Positions 8,160-16,885 of a stretch of DNA of 44,355 nt are shown here, in pieces. The notes beneath the pieces were generated by a model. It did not search any database. It was not told where the DNA came from and worked only from the letters and a program-made list of their open reading frames with translations. The position numbers and the translations under genes were made by a program. Source of the DNA: an uncultured Rubrobacteraceae bacterium (GTDB taxonomy: Bacteria; Actinomycetota; Rubrobacteria; Rubrobacterales; Rubrobacteraceae); the NCBI GenBank assembly GCA_902806075.1, contig CADCVG010000084.1, positions 1 to 44,355 on the forward strand, in the 5' to 3' direction. Every line of letters starts with the position of its first letter. Positions within the stretch are counted from its first letter, which is position 1.

Positions 8160-8765
8160 CTAGCTCTCCGGAAGGAGCTCCGGGTTGGCGTCGGCGACCT
8201 CTTGGGCACGGTCATAGGCTCCCTGGGCCTCCGCGTACCCCTCGCCGGCATCGGTGAGGAGGCTGAGAGCCTCTTCGCGGTTATCGCTCAGGATCGGGTC
8301 CTGCTCTAGAAGCTCGTAGTAGGATATCTCCTGTTCCTCGGCGGCGATCTGGGCCTCTACCGCCTCCAAGAGCAGCGCTGTGTAGTCTACGATCTCCTGC
8401 TCGACGTCGAGGTTCTGCACCTCGGCGAGGGGCCCCCGGGCACCCTGTAGCCTCTCCCTTGCCTCCTGCATGGTCTCCCGCGCCCGACCGATCTGCTCTA
8501 CCTCCTGAGCGCTGGCTGCCCCGGAGGTGGTGCCTCCCGCGGAAGTGCTCTCGCCGGAGGTTCCTCCACTGGCCTCGATGGCCTCTCTAGCCTCGTCGTA
8601 GGTGGCACGGGCCTCCTCGAAGAGCTGGTTGTGTTCGGCGATAGCCTCGTTGGCTTCGGCTATGGAACTGTCTGCCTGCTCGCGTGAGCCGGAGCAGCCG
8701 GCTGCCAGGAGCAGTGCGAGCGTTATTACAACGATGTTTGCCGGGCGGACTAGAATACGCAGCAT
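8160..8765 (-). CDS. Putative lipoprotein with acidic coiled-coil body
   Basis: 201 residues. The N-terminus has a positively charged start, a hydrophobic stretch (NIVVITLALLL) and a lipobox AAGC with Cys near residue 24, so it should be lipidated and tethered outside the membrane. The rest is Ala/Glu/Gln-rich helix (NEAIAEHNQLFEEARATYDE) broken by a Gly/Ser/Thr-rich linker of about 25 residues (SGGTSGESTS...) between two helical halves. No catalytic motif. The lipoprotein at 20476-21087 has a similar plan. No clear Shine-Dalgarno; the start overlaps the region from which the divergent gene is transcribed. Confidence 0.75.
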   Translation of the reverse strand: MLRILVRPANIVVITLALLLAAGCSGSREQADSSIAEANEAIAEHNQLFEEARATYDEAREAIEASGGTSGESTSAGGTTSGAASAQEVEQIGRARETMQEARERLQGARGPLAEVQNLDVEQEIVDYTALLLEAVEAQIAAEEQEISYYELLEQDPILSDNREEALSLLTDAGEGYAEAQGAYDRAQEVADANPELLPES

Positions 8766-8829
8766 GAGTGAGAGTAGTTTACCGAATTTTGATAGGACAA
8801 GATTTCGCTTTCTTCTGAGACCTTTAAGG

Positions 8830-9219
8830 ATGTCACGCCTGAAGGAAACGCTGGGACGCTTCTACGCGCGTGTGAGAGGGTCTTACGGTGGCGTAGAGCC
8901 TGCTGGGACGCGGGAACTCGAGTCCCGGGCGGAGTTGGTGGTACGCGAGTACCTCGGCCTTCACGCCGGGATGGTGGAGCGGGCCGCGAGGCTCGGGAAG
9001 AAGGCTGAACGGCTGGAGAGGGACGGTATCCCGAGTGAGAGTGCTCGCAACCAGGCGGAGCGGGCGCGTAGGGAGGTCGTCGCGGGGCTTGTCGCGCTGC
9101 GGGCTTCCTACGTCGAGGCTGCTGGTGGGCGGGAGGGTGCGAACGCCGTCTTCGACCGGGTGATCGAGTTTATTTGTCCGGCGTTCGCGCCACGCCAGCC
9201 TTCTGGCGGCCTCGACTAG
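8830..9219 (+). CDS. Hypothetical helical protein, 129 residues
   Basis: Lys/Arg/Glu-rich, mostly helical protein (for example REYLGLHAGMVERAARLGKK) ending IEFICPAFAPRQPSGGLD. No membrane segment or known domain. The frame is open far upstream, but that part overlaps the divergent lipoprotein gene antisense. ATG 8830, preceded by TTTAAGG, is the most sensible start; ATG 8764 is an alternative. It ends 13 bases before the end of the convergent next gene. Confidence 0.6.
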   Translation: MSRLKETLGRFYARVRGSYGGVEPAGTRELESRAELVVREYLGLHAGMVERAARLGKKAERLERDGIPSESARNQAERARREVVAGLVALRASYVEAAGGREGANAVFDRVIEFICPAFAPRQPSGGLD

Positions 9220-9232
9220 CAAAGTCTGGACG

Positions 9233-9688
9233 CTAGTTCCCGGAGCGTAGGGACCCGATGATGTCGCCCGCGATCCTGCGCGCCTCGGGGCCGGTCCTCG
9301 GGTTGAGGAAGAGGAAGCCCCCGGCGAGCACCAGGATCAGCAAAAGCTTCCTGGAGCCGCCGCCGCTACCCCTGACCCTCTGTCCGCGTATCCGTTTGAA
9401 GCCCTCCTGGGACGCCCCGACCGCCGCCTCTACCTCCCGGCGCAGCTTCGGGTCGTCCCAGAGCCTCGCCACGACATCGGTCGGATCCTCGTCGGAGAAC
9501 TCATCGACTATCTTGCGGCCGGCTTCGAGCAGCGTGCGGATGTTGTCCCGCAGGTCGTCGTCGTAGAGCAGCCTCTCGGCAACGGGCCTGGCGCCGCTGA
9601 AAGCGCTCGCCAGCGCGAGACCGGACCCTAGCGACTTGTTTCGGGCTTCCTTTTTGAGCTTCTCTGCCCGTGATCTTCTTCCGAACAA
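9233..9688 (-). CDS. Hypothetical protein with one C-terminal transmembrane segment
   Basis: 151 residues. A basic N-terminus (FGRRSRAEKLKKEARNK), an acidic helical middle (DFSDEDPTD-like, WDDPKLRREVEAAV), then a membrane span LLLILVLAGGFLFL at about 116-130 and a short tail. Start is TTG with a clear GGGAGG site 6 bases upstream. It lies just downstream of the ileS 3' end region on the same strand, 65 bases upstream of the ileS stop in map order, and is probably separately transcribed. Function unknown. Confidence 0.7.
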   Translation of the reverse strand: MFGRRSRAEKLKKEARNKSLGSGLALASAFSGARPVAERLLYDDDLRDNIRTLLEAGRKIVDEFSDEDPTDVVARLWDDPKLRREVEAAVGASQEGFKRIRGQRVRGSGGGSRKLLLILVLAGGFLFLNPRTGPEARRIAGDIIGSLRSGN

Positions 9689-9752
9689 CTGGACCTCCCT
9701 CTTCCCGATGAACTACTCCAATCTATACACTATACCCGTTTTTGCCGCGCCT

Positions 9753-12700
9753 CTACCCGAGACCGGCCTCCCCGAGCTTCCCCACCCCCACGAATAGCTC
9801 CTCCCCGTCCACATGGACGCTCTCGAACCTCCCGACGTCTGTCTCTCCTCCAAGCTCGAGCTCGCGCGCGAGGACCTCGGACTTGAAGTAGTCACCCCAT
9901 GGGCCTTCGAGGAGCTTTACGACGCGCGGGCTTCCCTTCAGCGCCACCAGGATGGTCTCCTCGATCTCGAACCCTTCCGCGCGCCGGAGGTTCTGTACCT
10001 TATGGACGAGCTCCCGCACGAGCCCCTCATCTAGCAACTCCGGATCCAGAACCGTCCTCAGCGCGACCGCGAGGTCCCCCTCGCGCACGAGCGCGTACCC
10101 CGGCCTCTCCCTGGGCTCGACGAGCAATTCCTCCGGCCCGAGTACGACCTCCTGCCCGTCCACGCTTACGGTTACCTCCTCTCCCTTTGCGGCCCGCGCC
10201 CCGACCTCGGGCGGCGCCTCGGCGAGCGTCCGCCGCAGTCCCGGCACCAGCCTCCCGTACTTCGGCCCCACGACCGAGAGGTTCGGCTTGAGGTCGTAGG
10301 CAAGGATGCTCTCGGCCTCCCCGAACCTTAGCTCCTTGACGTTCAACTCGTCCATCACGATCTCCCCAAGGCTTTCGACACCTTCCCGGAACCCCGGAGA
10401 CCCCTCCGCGGCCTCGGGCACCACCACGACCTCGCGCAGAGGCTGCCGGGTCTTTATAGCCACCGCGTTGCGCGCCGCCCGTCCCAGATTCACGACCCGT
10501 CGCGCCGCGGCCATGTGCTCCGAGAGCCCCTCGTCCACGAGCGCCTCGTTCACCTCCGGCCAGTCGGCCAGGTGTACGCTCTCCGGCACATCCGCGTCCA
10601 CGTTCACGACGAGGTTCTGGTAGAGAGCTTCGGCCACGAACGGGGTGAAGGGGGCGGAGAGCTTCGCAACCGCCACCAGGCACTCGTAGAGGGTGGAGTG
10701 AGCAGCCTTCTTGTCCAGGTCGTCCTCGCCCTTCCAGAACCTCCTGCGGCTGCGCCGGACGTACCAGTTCGAGAGCTCGTCCACGAACTCGCCCAGAGCG
10801 CGTCCGGCCGCCGTCACGTCGTAGGCGTCGAGCCGTTCGGTCACAGTCTTCGTGGTCAGCTGCAGTTCGGAGAGGGCCCAGCGGTCCATGAGGCTTCGCT
10901 CCTCCGGGGCTACGTAGTCCGTCTTCGGGTCGAAGCCGTCTATCCTGGCGTAGGTTACGAAGAAGGAGTAGGTATTCCAGAGGGTCAGGAGGTGCTTGCG
11001 GACGGCCTCGTCTACCTGCTCTTCGCTGAAGCGCCTGGGGTTGCCGGGGCTCGTGGCGGTATACAGCGCCCAGCGCAGAGCGTCGGCGCCCTGCTTCTCG
11101 AAGACCGCCCACGGGTCTATGACGTTCCCGCGGCTCTTGCTCATCTTCTTGCCCTCCGGGTCGAGGACGTGCCCGAGCACGAGGCAGGTCCTGTAAGGGC
11201 TCCTCCCGAAGAGCATCGTCGAGGCGGCTAGCAGCGAGTAGAACCACCCCCGCGTCTGGTCGACGGCCTCACAGATGAAGTCCGCCGGGAACTCACGTTC
11301 GAACTCTTTCTTTTCTTCAAACGGGTAGTGCTTCTGGGCGAACGGCATGCTCCCCGAGTCGAACCACGCATCGAGCACCTCCGGGACGCGGGAGGCTTCC
11401 CGCTCGCACTCCCCGCATTTCAGCCTGACATCGTCTACGTAGGGCCGGTGGAGGTCGTCTGGGATGTCGCTCACGGAGAGCTTCTCTAGCTCCCGGACGC
11501 TGCCGACGACGGTGGTGTGTCCCTCCGCGCAGCGCCAGATGGGGAGGGGGGTGCCCCAGTAGCGTTCGCGGGAGAGGGCCCAGTCGACGTTGTTGCGGAG
11601 CCAGTCGCCGAAGCGGCCCCACTTTATGTGCTCGGGGACCCAGTTGATGTTCTCGTTCTCGCGCAGGAGGTCTTCGAGCACGGCGGTCGTCCTCGCGTAC
11701 CAGGCCTTCTTGGCGTAGTAGAGTAAGGGCGTGCCGCACCGCCAGCAGTGGGGGTAGGCATGCTCGTACTCCTCGGCCCGGAACAGGAGGCCCTCCGCGC
11801 GTAGCTCCTCGACGAGGCCCGGATCTGCGTCCTTTACGAAGACGCCTGTGAAGGGCTCCACGCGCTCGTCGAAGGTACCGTCGGGTTTTACCGGGTGGAT
11901 GGTTGGGAGGCCGTAGCGGCGGCCCGTCCGCGCGTCGTCCTCGCCGTAGGCCGGGGCGGTGTGGACGAGGCCGGTCCCCTCGGTCGTGGTCACGTAGTCA
12001 CCGAGCACGACGCTAAAGAGGTTGGGCGTCTCCTCGACAGGGACGTAGCCGAAGGGGCGGCGGTACTTGAGGCCCTCTAGCTCCGCGCCCTTGCGCGTTT
12101 CGAGCACCTCATAGTTCCCCTCGCCGAGGGCCTTGGTGAGGAGTTCGCGCGCCAGGATCAGGCGCTCCCCGTCCACCTCCACGGTCACGTACTCGACCTC
12201 CGGGTTGGCGGCGACGGCGGTGTTGGAGACGAGGGTCCAGGGGGTCGTCGTCCAGATCAGGAGGCTGGTGTTCTCTTCGCCCACCAGCGGCAGCTTTACG
12301 TAGACGCTCGGGTCGGTGACGGTCTCGTAACCCATCGCGACCTCCGCGGAGGAGAGGGAGGTCTGATCCCGGGGGCAGTGGGCGGTAACTTTGTAGCCCT
12401 CGTAGAGTAGGTCCCTCTCGTAGAGCTGTTTTAGAGCCCACCAGACGCTCTCGATGTAGGTGTCGTTCAAAGTCCAGTAGGCGTCGTCCATGTCCACCCA
12501 GAAGCCGAGACGGGCGCTCATCTCGCGCCACTCCTCGACGTAGCGGAAGACGGACTCGCGGCAGAGGCGGTTGAACTCCTCGATCCCGTAGCGCTCGACG
12601 TCGTTCTTGCCGGAGAGCCCTAGCTCCTTCTCGACCTGTAGCTCGACGGGGAGGCCGTGACAGTCCCAGCCGCCCTTGCGCTCCACGCGGTACCCGCGCA

Positions 12701-12923
12701 TGGTCTTGTAGCGGGGGATGAGGTCCTTGAACGCCCGTGCAAGCGCGTGGTGGAAGCCCGGCCGGCCGTTCGCCGTCGGCGGCCCCTCGTAGAAGACGAA
12801 CGGGTTGTCCTCCGGTCGCCTCTCGACGGACTTCTCGAATGCCCCGATCCTCTCCCACAGCTCCAGCACCTCCCCCTCCACCTTCGGGAAGTTGACCTGA
12901 GATCTCACCTGCTCGAACGTCAT
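9753..12923 (-). CDS. ileS: Isoleucyl-tRNA synthetase
   Basis: Charges tRNA-Ile with isoleucine; class Ia, 1056 residues. Signature 1 appears as PPTANGRPGFHHALARAF, in which the HIGH site reads HHAL as in the IleS2/eukaryote-like, generally mupirocin-tolerant branch. Signature 2 is KKMSKSRGNV. The editing CP1 domain (TTTPWTL, GEDDARTGRRYGLP) and the anticodon-binding and C-terminal domains follow. I placed the start at ATG 12923 because GGAGG lies 8 bases upstream; the frame runs on to 13022 only by passing through the T-box leader, so those 33 residues are not coding. Expression is controlled by the T-box attenuator upstream. Confidence 0.97.
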   Translation of the reverse strand: MTFEQVRSQVNFPKVEGEVLELWERIGAFEKSVERRPEDNPFVFYEGPPTANGRPGFHHALARAFKDLIPRYKTMRGYRVERKGGWDCHGLPVELQVEKELGLSGKNDVERYGIEEFNRLCRESVFRYVEEWREMSARLGFWVDMDDAYWTLNDTYIESVWWALKQLYERDLLYEGYKVTAHCPRDQTSLSSAEVAMGYETVTDPSVYVKLPLVGEENTSLLIWTTTPWTLVSNTAVAANPEVEYVTVEVDGERLILARELLTKALGEGNYEVLETRKGAELEGLKYRRPFGYVPVEETPNLFSVVLGDYVTTTEGTGLVHTAPAYGEDDARTGRRYGLPTIHPVKPDGTFDERVEPFTGVFVKDADPGLVEELRAEGLLFRAEEYEHAYPHCWRCGTPLLYYAKKAWYARTTAVLEDLLRENENINWVPEHIKWGRFGDWLRNNVDWALSRERYWGTPLPIWRCAEGHTTVVGSVRELEKLSVSDIPDDLHRPYVDDVRLKCGECEREASRVPEVLDAWFDSGSMPFAQKHYPFEEKKEFEREFPADFICEAVDQTRGWFYSLLAASTMLFGRSPYRTCLVLGHVLDPEGKKMSKSRGNVIDPWAVFEKQGADALRWALYTATSPGNPRRFSEEQVDEAVRKHLLTLWNTYSFFVTYARIDGFDPKTDYVAPEERSLMDRWALSELQLTTKTVTERLDAYDVTAAGRALGEFVDELSNWYVRRSRRRFWKGEDDLDKKAAHSTLYECLVAVAKLSAPFTPFVAEALYQNLVVNVDADVPESVHLADWPEVNEALVDEGLSEHMAAARRVVNLGRAARNAVAIKTRQPLREVVVVPEAAEGSPGFREGVESLGEIVMDELNVKELRFGEAESILAYDLKPNLSVVGPKYGRLVPGLRRTLAEAPPEVGARAAKGEEVTVSVDGQEVVLGPEELLVEPRERPGYALVREGDLAVALRTVLDPELLDEGLVRELVHKVQNLRRAEGFEIEETILVALKGSPRVVKLLEGPWGDYFKSEVLARELELGGETDVGRFESVHVDGEELFVGVGKLGEAGLG

Positions 12924-12934
12924 ATACAAAGCCT

Positions 12935-13237
12935 CCTCACGCAAAAACCCCCGCCCCAAACGGACGGAGCCAACCGCTCCATCGTAGGGACGGGGACCCC
13001 GTCGAGGCCCTCGCGGTACCACCCCACTTGCCCGGAGGTTTCACGTTCCGGACCGCTCTCGCGCTGTAACGGGCGGACCCGGCCGGTCCTACTAACGCCT
13101 GGGCATATAGATACCCTTCGCTTTCGGCCGGCGGCTCGGGGAGGATCTTCGGGCCGTTCTCCGCGCCGGGCTTCACACCGTCCCCGGCTCGCTCTCGCGG
13201 AGGCTCGCGACCTTACTCGTTCCCGTCGATGCCTGTA
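12935..13237 (-). ncRNA. T-box riboswitch (tRNA-Ile-sensing leader of ileS)
   Basis: Read on the minus strand, the ileS leader contains the T-box element parts in order: GGAACGAGTAAG near 13223-13212 (stem I GA/AGTA motif), a distal stem I loop with GGTGTGAAGCCCGG, a GAAGATCCTC segment whose ATC (13146-13144) is the isoleucine specifier codon, and the conserved T-box GGGTGGTACCGCGAG near 13025-13011. The TGGT bulge pairs with the ACCA end of uncharged tRNA. A terminator with T5 follows. This is the transcription-attenuating form: uncharged tRNA-Ile stabilises the antiterminator and allows ileS transcription. Stem II/III limits were not modelled. Confidence 0.93.
12943..12995 (-). terminator. 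Intrinsic terminator of the ileS T-box leader
   Basis: On the minus strand CCCCGTCCC (12995-12987) pairs with GGGGCGGGG (12957-12949), 9 base pairs including one G-U, enclosing a second hairpin GGAGC/GCTCC (12980-12966). A G and then TTTTT (12947-12943) follow, just before the ileS ribosome binding site. The 5' arm overlaps the region after the T-box motif, so it competes with the antiterminator. Confidence 0.8.
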
Positions 13238-13242
13238 GACGC

Positions 13243-13271
13243 TTTGTAGCCGCAAAAAGCGGGTGTGTCAA
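13243..13271 (-). promoter_or_regulatory. ileS promoter
   Basis: Minus strand TTGACA (13271-13266), exactly 17 bases, then TACAAA (13248-13243). This is close to the sigma-70 consensus and would start RNA at about 13236, right at the 5' edge of the T-box leader. Confidence 0.75.
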
Positions 13272-13447
13272 GACGAATCGGGCGTCTTTACGCTGTGGGC
13301 CGTAGCGCGGCGTGATCCGGGCTCGTCTTTGGGACCGTAGACCTTATGTAACGATTTAACGGTAGCGTAAGGAGCGGTTAACAACCCGGTAGTACACTGG
13401 ACTATGAATAAGCCGATCCCAGGCTACAGAAACAGGAGAGCAGTAGT

Positions 13448-15109
13448 ATGAGAAGCAGATTTAGAACTTTTATCGCAGGCGCGGTGGGGATGCTGGTGGC
13501 GTTCGGCATCGTGGAACTGGTCCACGGCCTCTACCAGATCGTCCCGTCGGTGCTCGTGGCGGTCGCGCAGAGGATCATCCAGTTGACGCCGGGTGGCCTC
13601 GCAACCGCGGGCATCGCCGCTGTCGGCAAGGCGGCGACCCCGATCCTGGTCTCCGTTATCGTGATCCTCACGTTGCTCTTGGCCGGTTTTCTGGCGTACC
13701 TCAGCCTCAGATCCCGCACCATCGCCCTCGTTGGGGTGGCCGTCCTGGCGGCGGTCGCCCTCGCCGCCGCGTTTACCGAGCCGTTTATCGCCCCGGTAGC
13801 CACGGTGCTCACTATTGTAGGGGCCATCGGCATCGGCGTCGGCGTCACCGCTTTCTTGTTGCGTGCTTCGGGCCTGCTGGAGCGCGGGAGCGCCCCGGAG
13901 GCCGCCGGAGGAGCCACGGAGGGATCGGAGCAGCCGGCGCCGCAGCCCTTCGAGGGGAGGTCCCGGGAGGCGCACTCGCGGGGCGGTATCGCCGTCAGCC
14001 GGCGGAACTTCGTCGTGGTTAGCGGGGCCGCGGCGGTGGCGGGCCTCACGGCAGGCGGCGTCGGACGTTTGCTGGCCACCGAAAAGGGCGCGTCCGTCGC
14101 GGGCTCGGAGTCAGGACCGCTGCAGCCTTCGCAAAGAGGCGGCGCCGCTACCGGAAGCTCCGCCTCGGAGACCCTCCCGGAACCGCCCGCCGAGGCGTCG
14201 CTGGATGTGGAAGGGATACCGCCGCTGTTCACCCCGAACGGGGACTTCTACCTGATCGACACCGCCATCTCCTCGCCGCGAATAAACCGCGACAGCTGGA
14301 CGTTGAACATCAACGGAGCCGTCGATAACCCCATAGAGCTCTCCTACGATGACCTGCTCGGCCTGCCTACTGTCGAGCGGGACATCACGTTGTCCTGCAT
14401 CTCTAACGAGGTGGGGGGCGGGCTGGTCTCCAACGCTCGCTGGACCGGCGTCCTGCTCTCGGACGTGCTCAACGAGGCGGGCTTGAGCCAGGACAAGATC
14501 TCCAGCTCCTCGGAGCAGCTAGTGGGGCGTAGCGTCGATGACTGGACCGCGGGCTTCCCCACCGATGCCGCCTTCGACGGGCGTGAGGCTCTGGTGGCCT
14601 TCGGGATGAACGGCGAGGAACTTCCCCTCAAGCACGGCTACCCGGTTAGGCTCGTGGTGCCCGGGCTCTATGGGTACGTCTCGGCGACGAAGTGGCTCAT
14701 GGAGATAGAGCTAACCGACTGGGGCTTCGACGCCTACTGGATCAAGCGCGGCTGGTCGAAAGAGGGCCCGATCCTGACCCAGTCCCGCATCGACACCGTC
14801 TCGGATGGCGACACGGTCTCGGCCGGCACCGTCCCGATCGGCGGCGTCGCCTGGGCCCCCACCCGCGGTATCAGCAATGTCGAGGTCTCCACGGACGATG
14901 GAGAGACCTGGAACGAGGCGACCCTGGCCGCCCAGCTCGACGTGGACGTCTGGCGCCAGTACGTCTACTACTGGGAGGCCGAGCCCGGCGAATACACCCT
15001 AAAGGTACGCGCCACCGACGGCGAGGGCGAGACCCAGACCGAAGAAGAGGCCACCCCTATCCCCTCCGGCGCTACCGGCTACCACACAGTAGAGGTCACG
15101 GTCGAGTGA
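13448..15109 (+). CDS. Membrane-fused sulfite-oxidase-type molybdopterin oxidoreductase
   Basis: 553 residues. Residues 1 to about 150 hold four membrane spans (TFIAGAVGMLVAFGIVEL, PILVSVIVILTLLLAGFLAY, TIALVGVAVLAAVALAAAF, VATVLTIVGAIGIGVGV). An SRRNFVVVSGAAAVAG segment at about 184-200 has the twin-arginine plus hydrophobic pattern of a Tat signal but lies inside the protein. Then comes the sulfite-oxidase Moco domain with the molybdenum ligand Cys317 in TLSCISNEVGG, and a C-terminal dimerisation domain (about 445-553). It likely oxidises or reduces a small molecule outside the membrane. AGGAGAG precedes the ATG. The exact substrate (sulfite, sulfoxide or other) is unknown. Confidence 0.9.
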   Translation: MRSRFRTFIAGAVGMLVAFGIVELVHGLYQIVPSVLVAVAQRIIQLTPGGLATAGIAAVGKAATPILVSVIVILTLLLAGFLAYLSLRSRTIALVGVAVLAAVALAAAFTEPFIAPVATVLTIVGAIGIGVGVTAFLLRASGLLERGSAPEAAGGATEGSEQPAPQPFEGRSREAHSRGGIAVSRRNFVVVSGAAAVAGLTAGGVGRLLATEKGASVAGSESGPLQPSQRGGAATGSSASETLPEPPAEASLDVEGIPPLFTPNGDFYLIDTAISSPRINRDSWTLNINGAVDNPIELSYDDLLGLPTVERDITLSCISNEVGGGLVSNARWTGVLLSDVLNEAGLSQDKISSSSEQLVGRSVDDWTAGFPTDAAFDGREALVAFGMNGEELPLKHGYPVRLVVPGLYGYVSATKWLMEIELTDWGFDAYWIKRGWSKEGPILTQSRIDTVSDGDTVSAGTVPIGGVAWAPTRGISNVEVSTDDGETWNEATLAAQLDVDVWRQYVYYWEAEPGEYTLKVRATDGEGETQTEEEATPIPSGATGYHTVEVTVE

Positions 15110-15300
15110 GCAGCCCCAAGGTCTTACTCTATAACCCTAAACTGCAAGTTCAACTCAAGGCACAATATTCGGTGGAGAGCATGAATCGGCGGGAGAAAGG
15201 GGGAGCGTAACCAAAGTGTTTCCCTTGTGCAACAGAACCGTAACATTGGGGCAAGAACAACGTAACAAGGTAGAGGTATAGTTTTGGTTAACCGAGCCCT

Positions 15301-15353
15301 AGCCGATGGGGCATTTCCCCCCTCCAAATCCCATCGGCTGGGTCGGTATTTTT
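15301..15353 (+). terminator. 10-bp hairpin followed by a T-run
   Basis: AGCCGATGGG (15301-15310) and CCCATCGGCT (15330-15339) form a perfect 10-bp stem with a 19-base loop; TTTTTT follows at 15348-15353 after 8 bases. It lies about 190 bases after the molybdoenzyme stop and 40 before the endonuclease V start, so it may be the terminator of the former or an attenuator of the latter. The gap before the T-run is longer than ideal. Confidence 0.5.
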
Positions 15354-15392
15354 TATGCTTTTCGTCTCCGTGGTAACTGTGTGAGGGTCGAG

Positions 15393-16076
15393 ATGCTGCA
15401 TTCTCTTGACCTCTCGCCACGTGAGGCGCGGCGGTTGCAGGGGGAGTTGGCGCCACGGGTCGTCGAGGGGCCTCCGCTTGACCTCTCGGATGTGCGACAC
15501 ATTGCCGGGGCGGACGTCTCGACGCAGGGCGACCGGGGGTTTGCGACCGTAGTGGTGCTCTCGTTTCCGGGGCTCGAGGTGGTCGAGGTGCGGGGGTACG
15601 AGGCGCCGCTGGAGTTCCCTTACGTGCCGGGGTTGCTGGCGTTCCGGGAGATACCGTCGGTCGTTGGGGCGCTGGAGCGGGTCGAGACGGAGGTGGATGC
15701 CCTGATCCTCGACGCTCACGGCCTCGCCCACCCGCGGGGCATGGGGCTCGCCTCGCACCTCGGGCTCTTCCTCGACATACCCACGGTCGGCTGCGCCAAG
15801 AGCCGGCTCGTCGGCGAGTACGAGGATCCCGCACCAGAGAAGGGGAGCGTCACGGACCTCGTTCATCGCGGAGGAGTCGTCGGCAAGATGGTGCGTACCC
15901 GTACTAACGTCTCCCCGGTCTACGTCTCCGTCGGCAACCGAATAGACCTCGACAGCGCGGTGGATCTCGTATTCGCTTGCTGTACGAGGTATCGTCTGCC
16001 GGAGACCACCCGCGAGGCACACAACGCCGCCAACAGGCTGCGGCGGGGGGAGGACCCGGGCGGTCCGCGTTTGTAA
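15393..16076 (+). CDS. nfi: Endonuclease V
   Basis: Repair nuclease that nicks DNA one base 3' of deaminated bases such as hypoxanthine. 227 residues. The metal-binding acidic residues are visible: Asp41 in HIAGADVS, Glu in PGLLAFREIP, and Asp in LILDAHGLAHPRGMGLASH, followed by the conserved GCAKSRLVGEY. ATG 15393 is preceded by GAGGG at 6 bases; the frame extends to 15306 but that part overlaps the hairpin and T-run. The family member length is about 220-230. With fpg it is the second base-damage repair gene in the window, but the two are not adjacent. Confidence 0.93.
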   Translation: MLHSLDLSPREARRLQGELAPRVVEGPPLDLSDVRHIAGADVSTQGDRGFATVVVLSFPGLEVVEVRGYEAPLEFPYVPGLLAFREIPSVVGALERVETEVDALILDAHGLAHPRGMGLASHLGLFLDIPTVGCAKSRLVGEYEDPAPEKGSVTDLVHRGGVVGKMVRTRTNVSPVYVSVGNRIDLDSAVDLVFACCTRYRLPETTREAHNAANRLRRGEDPGGPRL

Positions 16077-16177
16077 TCATTGTCGGAAGAGCCGGGATCG
16101 GGTATAGATCACATAGAGAGACGAGATGGAGCCGCGCGAGGCATTCTCGCGGTGCGTAACGGCTGAGGAGTTTAGGC

Positions 16178-16681
16178 ATGAACCTCGATACTGCGTTTAC
16201 CTTGGAGTTGCTGCTCGTGGTGGGCTTGATCGCCGCGTTCCTCGGAGCTTTTCTTTACCTGGTAGTCTCCAACCGCAGAACCCGGCGCGAGACGGGACGA
16301 CAGGTCGGGACAGCGGGCATCCCCGTGGGTCCGGAACCCGGTGAGCCCGAAGGCGCTCCCGGCACCGCCCCTCGCCAGCCCCCGCAACGCGAGTTTTACA
16401 AGAGGATGGGGCTGGAGACCTCCGAGGAGATGAAGATACGCATCTACTCCATCGCTGAGTATCGGGACGAGCTCGGCGGGACCAAGCGGGACAACGGCTT
16501 CAGGGCCGCACTGAAAGCCTACAGGCAACTCGACGACGAGTGGTACGACTACTCTCCGCGCAAGGCCGCGGACGTCCTGGAGCTCGCACCGGAGGATTAC
16601 GAGGTAGATGAAGAACGCTCGGCTCTCCTGCTCAGGCAGCTCCCGCCCGGCCTGCCGGAGTCGGCGAGGGATGTCCTGTAG
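16178..16681 (+). CDS. Hypothetical membrane-anchored protein, 167 residues
   Basis: One N-terminal membrane span (LELLLVVGLIAAFLGAFLYLV, about 9-29), then a basic stretch (NRRTRRETGRQ), a Pro/Gly-rich linker (about 50-70) and a cytosolic helical domain with many Tyr and acidic residues (AYRQLDDEWYDYSPRKAADV). GAGGAG lies 8 bases before the ATG. No domain recognised; the layout suggests a small membrane-tethered scaffold. Confidence 0.7.
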   Translation: MNLDTAFTLELLLVVGLIAAFLGAFLYLVVSNRRTRRETGRQVGTAGIPVGPEPGEPEGAPGTAPRQPPQREFYKRMGLETSEEMKIRIYSIAEYRDELGGTKRDNGFRAALKAYRQLDDEWYDYSPRKAADVLELAPEDYEVDEERSALLLRQLPPGLPESARDVL

Positions 16682-16820
16682 AGCTTCCTATGCCGGGTGC
16701 CAGGAGGCGGCCCTGACCGGAGCCAGGGGCGAAGCAACCGCCGACCTTACAGGTGTCAAAACCGCCAATAGATAGACTTGCAGACTGACAAAGGCCATAG
16801 GGTCAGGGAGTTGGTCGGGC

Positions 16821-16840
16821 ACTTCGCGCGTTGGCGAAGT
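16821..16840. terminator. Hairpin between convergent genes
   Basis: ACTTCGC (16821-16827) and GCGAAGT (16834-16840) form a 7-bp stem between the convergent genes ending at 16681 and 16886. No T-run on either side. Confidence 0.35.
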
Positions 16841-16885
16841 AGGAGCCCCGCGGCTTCTTCGAGCACGTCCGCTACAAGAAACGCT

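Noticed and set aside
10027-11247. Long frames of 200-400 codons within ileS, both strands
   Set aside because: All are shadows of the ileS reading frame; no start signals or domains.
12924-13022. 33-residue N-terminal extension of IleS
   Set aside because: It passes through the T-box terminator and T-box motif; the proper ribosome site lies downstream at 12932-12936.
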